From positions 16,780 to 80,779 of the forward strand of contig CAKZRU010000042.1 of the NCBI GenBank assembly GCA_937146725.1: a stretch of 64,000 nt of DNA, read 5' to 3'. Every line of letters begins with the position of its first letter. Positions within the stretch are counted from its first letter, which is position 1. The notes beneath the pieces were generated by a model. That model was not told where the DNA came from. It did no database searches and worked only from the letters and a program-made list of their open reading frames with translations. Both the position numbers and the translations under genes were made by a program. Origin of the DNA: an uncultured Myxococcales bacterium (GTDB lineage: Bacteria > Myxococcota_A > Bradymonadia > UBA7976 > VGTA01). Positions 25,414-33,242 of the stretch are shown in pieces.

Positions 25414-25530
25414 GAACCTACGGCGATTTGTTTGGCTTTTAATAATGATGATCCTTGAATTAAATCAGTAGAAAAGATTGGATGAAGCTTGGAATAGCAT
25501 TGTTGATGGCTCGCTTGCCTTACAGAGAGC

Positions 25531-26790
25531 TTAGTTACCCATCTTTATAAAGGTATTATGTAATACCTTAACAAGTTGTGATGCCTGTCCAATGGGAATA
25601 GCCCACCTAAGTGCACTAGGATTAAAACTAAGAACAGTCGCTTGTAAACTATGCTCTTGGCAAAGAGTAGAAACTTGGCCAAGCAAAGAAGATTCCTCTT
25701 GATGCATTAATTCACTCGATTTTTCCATTCCTGTACTGCTTGTCTCTTGTAGACCTAGTAAAGAGCGACCAATCATGGTGACCCAAGACCAATCGGTTTC
25801 AATGTGAGATGCACCTAATGCAAATAGTGAATGCTTCATTTGTTCGACTTGGTGGAGGTTGAGTAGCGGAATCCAACATTCCCACATCTCCTGTTGTGCA
25901 GAACTTTGCCAATAGATGTCAGCATCAGTGATCCCGTATGTATTTAAACAGTCACAGAGCTTAGTAGAAGAACTCATTGGTCCTTGCACCTTCATAAGTC
26001 CTGGATGTGAGGTGACTGCAGAAATCTGTGAATGGTGATGAACATCATGGGTTTGAGAAAGCTTTTTAATATTCGTGCCACTTCGACTTGGATCATTGGT
26101 GGCAACACAGCGAACTTCGATTTGATTTCGCTTGGCCCATTCAATGGCCTCGGCATTTAACACCTTGGCACCACTATCAGCGAGATTTTGCATTTCCTCA
26201 TAACTCATCTCGGCAACGCGATGTGCCTCTGGTACAACTCGTGGATCGCTTGAGTAAACCCCATCAACATCAGAGCAGATTTCAACATAGTCAGCATTTA
26301 GGGCTGCAGCCATAGCGACCGCTGTTGTATCTGAGCCACCACGACCTAGACTAGTGATCTCGAGTTTTTCACTGACTCCCTGAAAGCCGGCGATGATGAC
26401 AATGTAATCATCTTCTAAGGCTTTAAGTACTCGAGTTGGTCTTACCTTAGTAATTCGGGCGTTTGTATGGGTATTTGTTGTAATAATCCCACTTTGAGAT
26501 CCCGTAAAAGACACGGCGGGAGCCCCAAGATCTTGAATGGCCATGGAAAGTAAAGACATGGAAATACGCTCACCTACGGTTAAGAGCATATCTAGTTCAC
26601 GTCGGTGAGGCTGGGGACTGACCTCTTTGGCAAGTGATAAAAGCTTATTGGTTGTATCTCCCATCGCAGAGACAACAACAACGACTTTATGACCTAGGTT
26701 TCTTGTATCCACAATACGACGAGCAACTTCCTTAAGTTTGCTTGGCGTTGATACAGAAGATCCACCATATTTTTGCACAATGGTACTCAT
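25531..26790 (-). CDS. lysC: Aspartate kinase
   Basis: A 419-residue enzyme that phosphorylates L-aspartate, the first step to lysine, threonine, methionine and diaminopimelate. The kinase domain has VQKYGGSSV at the start, [20 protein letters not shown] and [20 protein letters not shown], then [14 protein letters not shown]. The last 140 residues carry the ACT-type regulatory region, which normally senses the end product. No homoserine dehydrogenase is fused. The insertion around residues 335-360 ([10 protein letters not shown] region) makes the ACT part hard to align. GAGGAG lies upstream of ATG 26790. It is divergent from the HU genes. Confidence 0.92.
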   Translation of the reverse strand: MSTIVQKYGGSSVSTPSKLKEVARRIVDTRNLGHKVVVVVSAMGDTTNKLLSLAKEVSPQPHRRELDMLLTVGERISMSLLSMAIQDLGAPAVSFTGSQSGIITTNTHTNARITKVRPTRVLKALEDDYIVIIAGFQGVSEKLEITSLGRGGSDTTAVAMAAALNADYVEICSDVDGVYSSDPRVVPEAHRVAEMSYEEMQNLADSGAKVLNAEAIEWAKRNQIEVRCVATNDPSRSGTNIKKLSQTHDVHHHSQISAVTSHPGLMKVQGPMSSSTKLCDCLNTYGITDADIYWQSSAQQEMWECWIPLLNLHQVEQMKHSLFALGASHIETDWSWVTMIGRSLLGLQETSSTGMEKSSELMHQEESSLLGQVSTLCQEHSLQATVLSFNPSALRWAIPIGQASQLVKVLHNTFIKMGN

Positions 26791-27306
26791 AGAAGCTCCT
26801 CGAAAAAACGAGTTTCGAAATTAAGCCTAAGCTCTTGATGGCTATCTTGCTTAACGAATTGAGACCTTTTTGTCGAGATTTATCAAATTATTTTCAAGTT
26901 ATTTTAAACTCATTTTTAAGCACATTTCCTTGAAATATTTTACTCTTCAAAGATCCTAAAAGATCTGATTGTCAAGCTTGAAACGATTCACCTCAGAAAA
27001 CTAGAATCTTGTATTTTTCATTTGAGAGTGTTAGCATTTAGGTTAATAATATTAGTCACTTACGTTTCGCTTACTTGAGCGGGTTTATAACATATTCTAT
27101 CCATATTACGATAAGTGCTCACTCTAATTTCTGCCTGAGTAAGCATAGTTGGGTTTGTTAAAAACGAGACTTTGAGAGGGCTTATTTTGAGCTAGCATTT
27201 TGATTCTCTTATATTTTTTCGACTTTTTTCTATTGACAGCCACAAATCCTTTTACATACTTGTTTTCGTTCAACCTTCTTTTCTCCCGACAAAGTGAGAA
27301 TCTAAC
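26791..27306. promoter_or_regulatory. Divergent intergenic region between aspartate kinase and HU genes
   Basis: This 516-base AT-rich gap contains the HU promoter near its right end and a GAGGAG site for the aspartate kinase at its left end. A small inverted repeat, AGATC-N6-GATCT, lies at 26951-26966. I found no lysine riboswitch, tRNA or small gene. An ORF antisense to the HU start is taken as spurious. Confidence 0.5.
27233..27260 (+). promoter_or_regulatory. Sigma70-type promoter for the HU genes
   Basis: A perfect -35 hexamer TTGACA (27233-27238) is followed after 16 bases by CATACT (27255-27260; four of six matches to TATAAT). Transcription would start near 27267, giving a leader of about 40 bases before ATG 27307. 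Confidence 0.55.
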
Positions 27307-27609
27307 ATGACAAATAACCTTATTAAGCGTGAGTTGATCAATCAGGTCGCCGCTAAACTTAGCGAAAATGATGTCAAGCTCAACAAGAAGCAAATTGATG
27401 CAGTAATCGGACAAATCTTCGAGGCGATTAAGTCTGAGATCACTGAAAACTCAAAATGCAACATTAACAGCTTCGGTACTTTCGAAATTCGCGATCGTAA
27501 AGAGCGCAAAGGACGTAGCCCTAAAGATGGTAAAGAAATTACTATCCCTGCTTCAAAATCTGTAGCCCTCAAGGTTTCAGCGACTCTTAAAAAATCACTC
27601 AACGCTTAA
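27307..27609 (+). CDS. HU-family DNA-binding protein
   Basis: A 100-residue nucleoid protein of the HU/IHF family that bends and compacts DNA as a dimer. It has the normal family length. The helical base is residues 1-45 (IKRELINQVAAKL, KKQIDAVIGQIFEAI). The arm follows: SFGTFEIRDRKERKGRSPKDGKEI, then IPASKSVALKVSATLKKSL. The signature GTFEIR and the arm Pro-containing turn are intact. It is first of two adjacent HU genes, with a promoter about 45-75 bases upstream. Codon use favours CGT, GGT and CTC/CTT as in the GroEL gene, consistent with high expression. Confidence 0.93.
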   Translation: MTNNLIKRELINQVAAKLSENDVKLNKKQIDAVIGQIFEAIKSEITENSKCNINSFGTFEIRDRKERKGRSPKDGKEITIPASKSVALKVSATLKKSLNA

Positions 27610-27635
27610 AGCTTGGGTCTCGAAAGGTTTTAACT

Positions 27636-27962
27636 ATGTCTAAGCAAAATGTTGTTAAAAAAGTTTCTAGTGCAGTAGGTGACGTAACTCAAGAGCAAGC
27701 TGGCGCTGTATTTGACGCTGTATTTGATACTCTTGCTGGTCTTGAAGAAGATCAAGTTTGCCGTATCAAAGACTTTGGTACTTTCAAGGTAAAGCGTCGC
27801 AAGGAGCGTTCTGGTACTGATCTAAAGACCAAGAAGCCCATTAAGATTCCTTCAAAGCTTGCTATGACCTTTAAGCTTGCTACAGCTTTTAAAGAGTCTA
27901 TCAATGTAAAGAAGAAGGCTCCTGCTAAGAAGAAAGCAGCCGCTAAAAAGAAAAAGAAGTAA
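27636..27962 (+). CDS. HU-family DNA-binding protein with lysine-rich tail
   Basis: A 108-residue HU paralogue. Residues 1-92 keep the family fold (VVKKVSSAVG, DFGTFKVKRRKERSGTDLKTKKPI, IPSKLAMTFKLATAFKESI). The last 16 residues are nearly all Lys, Ala and Pro (KKKAPAKKKAAAKKKKK), a histone-H1-like extension seen in some actinobacterial and deltaproteobacterial HU proteins, which adds non-specific DNA contacts. The gene starts 26 bases after the first HU gene with GAAAGG upstream, and is followed by a strong terminator, so the two form a bicistronic unit. Confidence 0.93.
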   Translation: MSKQNVVKKVSSAVGDVTQEQAGAVFDAVFDTLAGLEEDQVCRIKDFGTFKVKRRKERSGTDLKTKKPIKIPSKLAMTFKLATAFKESINVKKKAPAKKKAAAKKKKK

Positions 27963-28023
27963 GATTTCTTTAATCTGATCTTTACATCAGTGCAAAGGGC
28001 ATTGCCCACTGTATCTGAATGAT

Positions 28024-28056
28024 AAAAAGCTTTTAACTTAGGTTAAAAGCTTTTTT
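28024..28056 (+). terminator. Strong intrinsic terminator after the HU genes
   Basis: A perfect 13-base stem (AAAAGCTTTTAAC with GTTAAAAGCTTTT) and a four-base TTAG loop end in a run of six T. The preceding A run makes it usable in both directions. Confidence 0.85.
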
Positions 28057-28248
28057 ATTATGGGCCTCATCATTTTGAGTGCATATCCAAAATAATACAA
28101 TATGTAACAATAATTTACATGAGCTCAACTTGACAAGTATGCATTTGGTGAGCAATCTCCATGCACAAATAAAAGTGGTCTCAGTGTAAGCGTCGTTATG
28201 TTAGTACTTGTGATCACGACATCTTCTATAGTCAAGCGAGGCATTTTT

Positions 28249-29184
28249 ATGAGCATTACGCATCATCATATTTACATTATCGGTTCAGGTCCTGCAGGCT
28301 ATACTGCTGGTTTATATGCAGCAAGAGCAAACTTATCTCCCTACATGGCTTCTGGTTTACAACCGGGTGGACAGTTGACAACAACAACAGATGTTGAGAA
28401 TTTCCCTGGCTTTCCTGAGGGCATTATGGGGCCGGAACTTATGGAGAACTTTAGAGCGCAAGCTGAACGCTTTGGCTTACAAATCAACGATACTGTAGTA
28501 GAGAAGGTTGATCTATCTCAGCGGCCTTTCCGCTTGTGGGAGTCTGATGGTTCAGAGCACACCGCTGATGCTGTGATCATTTCTACTGGTGCAAGTGCCA
28601 AATACTTAAATATTCCCGGTGAACAAGAATATCTTGGTCGAGGTGTAAGTGCCTGCGCCACTTGTGATGGCTTTTTCTTTAGAGGCAAGGTGGTTTCTGT
28701 TGTTGGTGGTGGTGATACTGCAATGGAAGAGGCTAATTTTTTGACCAAGTTTGCCGAAAAGGTGTATGTCATTCACCGTCGTGATACTCTACGTGCTAGT
28801 AAAGTCATGCAAGAGCGTGCCATGAAGAATCCCAAGATTGAGTTTATTTGGAATACCCAAGTCACTGAAGTCTTGGGAGATGGTAATGGAGTCACTGGTT
28901 TACGCCTTTTAAATCGAGAAAGTGGTGAAAGCCGTGAACTTGAAGTCAATGGCTACTTTAGCGCGATTGGGCATAAGCCAAATACCGACTTATTTAAAGG
29001 CGTGCTGGAGATGGATGATGTAGGCTATCTAAAGGTAAAAAGTCCTTCAATGGCCACCTCGATTGAAGGCGTGTTTGCTAGTGGTGATGTGGCTGACCCA
29101 ACTTATCGCCAAGCGATTACGGCGGCGGGTATGGGCTGTGCGGCTGCAATCGATGCTGAGCGTTGGCTCGAAGCTCAAGAATAG
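28249..29184 (+). CDS. trxB: Thioredoxin-disulfide reductase
   Basis: A 311-residue cytoplasmic flavoenzyme that reduces thioredoxin with NADPH. I start at ATG 28249, with GAGG eight bases upstream; an in-frame ATG at 28198 would add 17 residues before the FAD motif. Motifs: FAD-binding GSGPAG (12-17), redox CATC (Cys136 and Cys139), NADPH-binding GGGDTAMEEA followed by HRRD, and the final FAD block GVFASGDVADPTYRQ. Length is normal. It lies alone between the HU terminator and a convergent PII-like gene. Confidence 0.95.
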   Translation: MSITHHHIYIIGSGPAGYTAGLYAARANLSPYMASGLQPGGQLTTTTDVENFPGFPEGIMGPELMENFRAQAERFGLQINDTVVEKVDLSQRPFRLWESDGSEHTADAVIISTGASAKYLNIPGEQEYLGRGVSACATCDGFFFRGKVVSVVGGGDTAMEEANFLTKFAEKVYVIHRRDTLRASKVMQERAMKNPKIEFIWNTQVTEVLGDGNGVTGLRLLNRESGESRELEVNGYFSAIGHKPNTDLFKGVLEMDDVGYLKVKSPSMATSIEGVFASGDVADPTYRQAITAAGMGCAAAIDAERWLEAQE

Positions 29185-29252
29185 GCTTTCTGAGTTACTA
29201 TTCTCGCTTTAAGTTTCTAGCCTAAATTGATGTCACCTGTTTTGTATTTCTT

Positions 29253-29663
29253 TTAGGCTTGTTCTTCCGTGTGTTTTGCAGGAGAGAAATAGCTCTTATT
29301 GGGACTAAACTGCTTGAATCTAAGCACTGGTAAGGCAAAGCACACTCCTTGACTCGCCGAACCGCAGATTTCTTCAGCAAGCTTAAAGCAGGTGTCAATT
29401 TGGGCTGTACTGACTACGGACAACAGAACATAGGAATCACCTTCAGCTTCTGGGAAATGATCTCTCAAGTGTAAAAAGAGTGGAATATCTTGGCAAAGCA
29501 CCTGACCCATTCCTCGAGCATCTAAAATCGTACCGCCGGGTAAATCATGTTCTACACATGCCAAGAGTAGTGACTCGAGTTTGCTATAATCTTTGACGAT
29601 ACATACAAAAGCTTGCTGATCGATGGCCATTGAGTTCGTTGTTGTCGGGTTAACCTTACTCAT
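29253..29663 (-). CDS. PII-like signalling protein (divergent)
   Basis: A 136-residue protein resembling the PII superfamily. It has VCIVKDYSKLESLLLACVEHDLPGGTILDARGMG, a strand-helix-strand with the GATILDxRGMG turn, then VLLSVVSTAQIDTCFKLAEEICG and a terminal strand FALPVLRF. The uridylylated T-loop Tyr of classical GlnB is not evident, so this is a PII-like trimer that may sense a small ligand, not a nitrogen regulator as such. AGGAG lies eight bases before ATG 29663. No transporter or glutamine synthetase gene adjoins it. The fold is moderately certain and the role unknown. Confidence 0.6.
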   Translation of the reverse strand: MSKVNPTTTNSMAIDQQAFVCIVKDYSKLESLLLACVEHDLPGGTILDARGMGQVLCQDIPLFLHLRDHFPEAEGDSYVLLSVVSTAQIDTCFKLAEEICGSASQGVCFALPVLRFKQFSPNKSYFSPAKHTEEQA

Positions 29664-29816
29664 GATTGAGCTCCTGTCTTTAATACTTCTTTAGATGTAT
29701 AAGCAGGACAAACATAAGACAAGGATCTCATTAAATAAGCTCATAATAAATGCTGCTCATTTTGAGTTCATCATGCTTGAGCATTACATCTATCAATTTC
29801 TCAATATGTAGACTGC

Positions 29817-31694
29817 TTATTTTTTACCTTTTCTTTTTTTTGCTTTAAGCTTTTGCTTTTTGCTTAGACGTTTATTCGTTGCTGAGGCCATCACTTGAGC
29901 ACGTTTTAAAAGTAAACGTTGCATACTACCAACTGGAGGTAAGGCTAGTTTAACCGCATTGAATTCGGCTTCATCTTGATCTTCAGCAAGCTCTTGAACT
30001 TTGACCTCGGCTTTATCTTGAGCTTCAGCAAACTCTTGAACTTCGAACTCGGCTTTATCTTGAGCTTCAGCAAGCTCTTGAACTTCGGCCTCGGCTTTAT
30101 CTTGATCTTCAGCAAGCTCTTGAACTTCGGCCTCGGCTTTATCTTGATCTTCAGCAAGCTCTTGAACTTCGACCTCGGCTTTATCTTGAGCTTCGACCTC
30201 AGCAGCAGGAATCAAACCTGTTTCAACACTCATATTTGAGTCTTGTCTAACCTCATCAGTTTCATTTAAGTCCTGACGGATCTTGGTATAACGACTGATA
30301 TTTGAGCGAAGTGCTTGGTTAGCACGTCCGCCAAAAATCTTACTATATTGACTTAAATAGGCGAGTAGATACCCAAGACGAGGATCATCGTATTCACAAA
30401 TATTGGCTTTCACGACATTATGTACTTCAGACTTGATGCAAGCCTCATTTTGGGCATTCATTGCTTCTTGCAGTTTGATGACTTCTGGTTGCTGTATAAA
30501 GTCATCATAGCCAATCACTGCTTCAGTAGAGTGAGACTGATCTTTCTGTTCTAGTGGAAGGTCACTGTGATCAAGATGTAGTCTTAGGGAATTGACTAAT
30601 ATATCATATCTTTTTTGAGCCTTTTTGAGCCAATCTTTAGCCATAAGCCGACTATCGACAGTTAAACCACCAATCGTTAAAGATTTTGCGGCACCTTTCA
30701 GTTGGTTTTTACAAGCTCGATATGCGCCTTCTCCCTGAGCATGTTCAGGCCGAGAGTCATAGGGAAGGGTTTGAAGATAGTTTAAACGAGCACTCAGATA
30801 TTTAAGGCCTTGCTCGCGTAAAGGTTCACTCAGAACTGTCCACATCTTTAATTTATTAATATCAGACCAACGTTGAACATGCTTGAACTGTTGTGCAAAC
30901 TCAGCTTGATCACTAATAGATCTTACCGGAGATTCAGCCAAGTCTTTGAGCAATAAATCCGCAATACTTGGCTCTGTATATGCTTCTTTGGTATCAGCGG
31001 TGTCAGTGGCTGGTAAGTAAAGACTTTTCATTAAATCTTCATCACTAGGCATCTTTTGAGTTTCGCTTGGAAGTAATTCGATCATCCCCACGACTTCCGC
31101 AACCATTTGGTTTTTGATTGGGGTCACACTTGCTTTTGGATTCACATCATCAGTAGCAAGATGTTCTGGTGTTTTTGTCTCTAGATCTAGATGAGCTTGC
31201 TCTTGCTCTTGCTCTTGCTCTTGCTCTTGCTTGCGTGGACTATGCTCTATATTCACTAAAGCTTCTGTTGGCTCTAGTGTATTGATCATATCTTGTTCTG
31301 TTTTTCCCTCTACATCTTCTAAATCATTGGCAGCTAAATCGTTGGTAGCGATATCATCGATTTGGATATCATGAGGAGCTGTTGGATTGAGTCCAATGCC
31401 ATTGGATAGACTGTTGAACAGCTGGAAGACTTGCTCAGGGGAATCGCTATGGCTGATAATTTTCATCAGTAAGCGACCTAGTTTGTTACGACTGTCAGTT
31501 TGTTCTTTGAGCAAGCGTGTCAAAGTATTGGATTCAGAAGAGTCAGAGAGTAAGAGGCTTAGATCTTCACTGAATTGAACTTGCCTAAGTTGAGCTTGCT
31601 TTGCCTTACAAAGATACATGGTAGCTACTAATTCATGGAGATGGGCTTGATTCATAAAGTGTTTGTGGTCAATCGCTAAATTGTGATTTGTCAT
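29817..31694 (-). CDS. Repeat-rich unknown protein, paralogue of the neighbouring DUF2325 protein
   Basis: A 625-residue cytoplasmic protein without signal or membrane segment. Residues about 15-95 (LHELVATMYLCKAKQAQLRQ to SPEQVFQLFNSL) align by eye with the N-terminus of the next gene product. A middle segment with DDPRLGYLLAYLS and RSNISRYTKIRQDL aligns with that protein's DPRLCELLVG and LRKAVRDYQKSL. There is no DUF2325-like domain. Instead the C-terminal region holds five to six 14-residue repeats (QELAEDQDKAEAEV type) and a basic tail KKQKLKAKKRKGKK. An EQ-repeat lies near residue 160. The repeats should form an acidic coiled coil; the tail may bind nucleic acid. Function unknown. Confidence 0.65.
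   Translation of the reverse strand: MTNHNLAIDHKHFMNQAHLHELVATMYLCKAKQAQLRQVQFSEDLSLLLSDSSESNTLTRLLKEQTDSRNKLGRLLMKIISHSDSPEQVFQLFNSLSNGIGLNPTAPHDIQIDDIATNDLAANDLEDVEGKTEQDMINTLEPTEALVNIEHSPRKQEQEQEQEQEQAHLDLETKTPEHLATDDVNPKASVTPIKNQMVAEVVGMIELLPSETQKMPSDEDLMKSLYLPATDTADTKEAYTEPSIADLLLKDLAESPVRSISDQAEFAQQFKHVQRWSDINKLKMWTVLSEPLREQGLKYLSARLNYLQTLPYDSRPEHAQGEGAYRACKNQLKGAAKSLTIGGLTVDSRLMAKDWLKKAQKRYDILVNSLRLHLDHSDLPLEQKDQSHSTEAVIGYDDFIQQPEVIKLQEAMNAQNEACIKSEVHNVVKANICEYDDPRLGYLLAYLSQYSKIFGGRANQALRSNISRYTKIRQDLNETDEVRQDSNMSVETGLIPAAEVEAQDKAEVEVQELAEDQDKAEAEVQELAEDQDKAEAEVQELAEAQDKAEFEVQEFAEAQDKAEVKVQELAEDQDEAEFNAVKLALPPVGSMQRLLLKRAQVMASATNKRLSKKQKLKAKKRKGKK
29969..30200 (-). repeat. 42-base tandem repeats (14-residue units), five full copies and one partial
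   Basis: Units start at 29969, 30011, 30053, 30095 and 30137, each exactly 42 bases, with a partial copy to about 30200. Copies differ at a few positions; the fourth and fifth are nearly identical. They encode heptad-friendly acidic units (QDKAE-x-x-VQELAE), probably a coiled coil. Antisense reading frames over this region are by-products of the repeat. Confidence 0.9.
31195..31234 (-). repeat. Hexanucleotide repeat encoding Glu-Gln
   Basis: The unit ctcttg (plus strand) occurs five times in succession with flanking partial copies and encodes an EQEQEQ run. Its length is a multiple of three, so slippage would alter length but not frame. Confidence 0.8.
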
Positions 31695-31764
31695 ATTTAC
31701 TAGGTTTTCCTATAAGAGTTTAGGGAAATAAAATGAGGATAATTTGGGTGATTGTTTAGTTAAA

Positions 31765-33045
31765 TCATTGATTTGTCTGATTTTGGTCTTGCTCCAAGCA
31801 ATGTAAGAGTTCGGCTTTGAGTCGAGACAGGCCATAACCTCCTCGAACTAGGCGCACATTGAGATGTCGTCCATGTTTATCCAATGCCAAGCGGTTCAGT
31901 GGCTTAAAACGTCTTGATACATAATGTCCCATAAAGGCTGTAATTAAGAGAACGACATCAATGGAGCCAGAACGAGCTTGTTTTTCGAGTGAACAGAGCT
32001 GTCTTTCACCCACGCCACCCTCAGCACAGGTCCACTTAATGATTGCGCCAGGTAACACCTTTTCTAGGCGTTCAATCGTTTCTCTTCGGGGGTTACCGCC
32101 GATCAGTTCAATATGCTTGCCCTTAAAGTGATCAGCAAAAGGCCAAGCCTGTTCTTCTGGTGAACTAAGTTCTTGAGTTTCCTCAAGTTCTAAGCTTTTT
32201 TGATAGTCTCTGACCGCTTTGCGTAAGTTTTTAAAAGTTTTACCATTGGGTAGATCGATACCAACCAATAGCTCGCATAATCTGGGATCGCGTTCATCAA
32301 TGGGGCTTTTTTTAAGGATCTTTTTAAGTTCACGCGCAAATTGCTCATGGGTATACTCTTGATCAAGTAAGCTTGTTAAGTGATTTAAAGCTAATTCTGC
32401 ATTGGGAAAAGCATATTTTTCCGTTTTACTTTTAGGTGCTTTAGTATGTTTCGGTATAGACGGTTTGCTCATGAGTTCACGTTGACTAGCACTCAGCCCC
32501 CAGGTCTTTTGACCAATGGAAAAGTCACTCGGAATCTCATCAAGCGGAATCAAATTCACAGCTTGTATTTTAGCTTCAGGTTGCTTCTCTGATTCAGTCT
32601 TTGAGATGTCATCTGATACCTTTTGTTTGGGAGCGATCTGTATTTGACCGACGTTCTCGAGCTTGTTCTCGAGCTTGTTCTCGAGCTTGTTCTCGAGCTT
32701 GTGCTCTTGCTTGTTCTCTAGCTTGTGCTGTTGCTTGCTATGAAACAATTTAGCAAGTTGCAGTATGACTTGTTTTGGCTCATTGCCTTGAAGTAAGCCG
32801 TATAACAGTGTTCCGAGTTGCTGTTGCTGTTCTTGATAAACAGTTTTTTGCTTATCAATGACTTGCTGAAGCGCTGTCACATCATCAGGTGTTGCTCTTA
32901 AGTCAAGTGACCTAAGCTCTGTCTTACATTGGCCTTGCCACTCATAGGCCTCATGAATTCTTTCGTATAACTCAGCCTGCTGAGGCTTGGGAGAAGTTAT
33001 ATAATCCATAGTTTCATTTGTTCTTGCATTCATAGTATTAACCAT
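31765..33045 (-). CDS. DUF2325-like domain protein with helical N-terminus and LENK repeats
   Basis: A 426-residue cytoplasmic protein. The N-terminal 100 residues are helical (LYERIHEAYEWQGQCKTEL to PKQVILQLAKLFHS). An ENKLENKL repeat follows, then a linker. A helical middle domain (DPRLCELLVG, LRKAVRDYQKSLEL) comes next. The last 110 residues are a Rossmann-like DUF2325-type domain: HIELIGGNPRRETIERLEKVLPG, WTCAEGGVGERQL, VVLLITAFMGHYVSRRFKPL, LVRGGYGLSRLKAELL. DUF2325 is found in bacterial proteins of unclear function, often near defence or stress genes; its activity is not established. GGGA precedes ATG 33045. The gene lies 70 bases upstream of its paralogue on the same strand. Confidence 0.7.
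   Translation of the reverse strand: MVNTMNARTNETMDYITSPKPQQAELYERIHEAYEWQGQCKTELRSLDLRATPDDVTALQQVIDKQKTVYQEQQQQLGTLLYGLLQGNEPKQVILQLAKLFHSKQQHKLENKQEHKLENKLENKLENKLENVGQIQIAPKQKVSDDISKTESEKQPEAKIQAVNLIPLDEIPSDFSIGQKTWGLSASQRELMSKPSIPKHTKAPKSKTEKYAFPNAELALNHLTSLLDQEYTHEQFARELKKILKKSPIDERDPRLCELLVGIDLPNGKTFKNLRKAVRDYQKSLELEETQELSSPEEQAWPFADHFKGKHIELIGGNPRRETIERLEKVLPGAIIKWTCAEGGVGERQLCSLEKQARSGSIDVVLLITAFMGHYVSRRFKPLNRLALDKHGRHLNVRLVRGGYGLSRLKAELLHCLEQDQNQTNQ
32654..32737 (-). repeat. 12-base tandem repeats encoding (L/H)KLEN-type units
   Basis: Seven 12-base units follow one another. The first four are identical (ttctcgagcttg on the plus strand) and the last three are variants. They encode the KLEN/KQEH run in the DUF2325 protein. 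The graded divergence suggests expansion at one end. Confidence 0.85.
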
Positions 33046-33242
33046 GTTTTCCCATGTTCTTTGGTGAATAAAATAACGATCTATCTTTCTTAAAACTGAT
33101 GAAGTGCACTGCTTCGGACAGATTTTATTTATTAAGACCTAATTTATTTGTAAGATCGTCTTGCCTGCTTGAGTATCTTGGTTCATTTGACTGTTCCCTG
33201 TGCCAAAGCATCTATTATTAACCCTATCGGATGGAGTTATTC

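Noticed and set aside
26791..27306. Lysine riboswitch before aspartate kinase
   Set aside because: No set of conserved riboswitch helices could be recognised in the leader.
27124..27414. Minus-strand frame over the HU promoter and start
   Set aside because: It overlaps the HU start and promoter, has no ribosome site and no recognisable protein features.
28130..28158. TTGACA upstream of thioredoxin reductase as a promoter
   Set aside because: The -35 match is perfect, but the -10 at normal spacing (CAATCT) matches poorly.
29969..30200. Repeat array considered as CRISPR
   Set aside because: Units are contiguous 42-base in-frame copies without unique spacers, so they are protein repeats.
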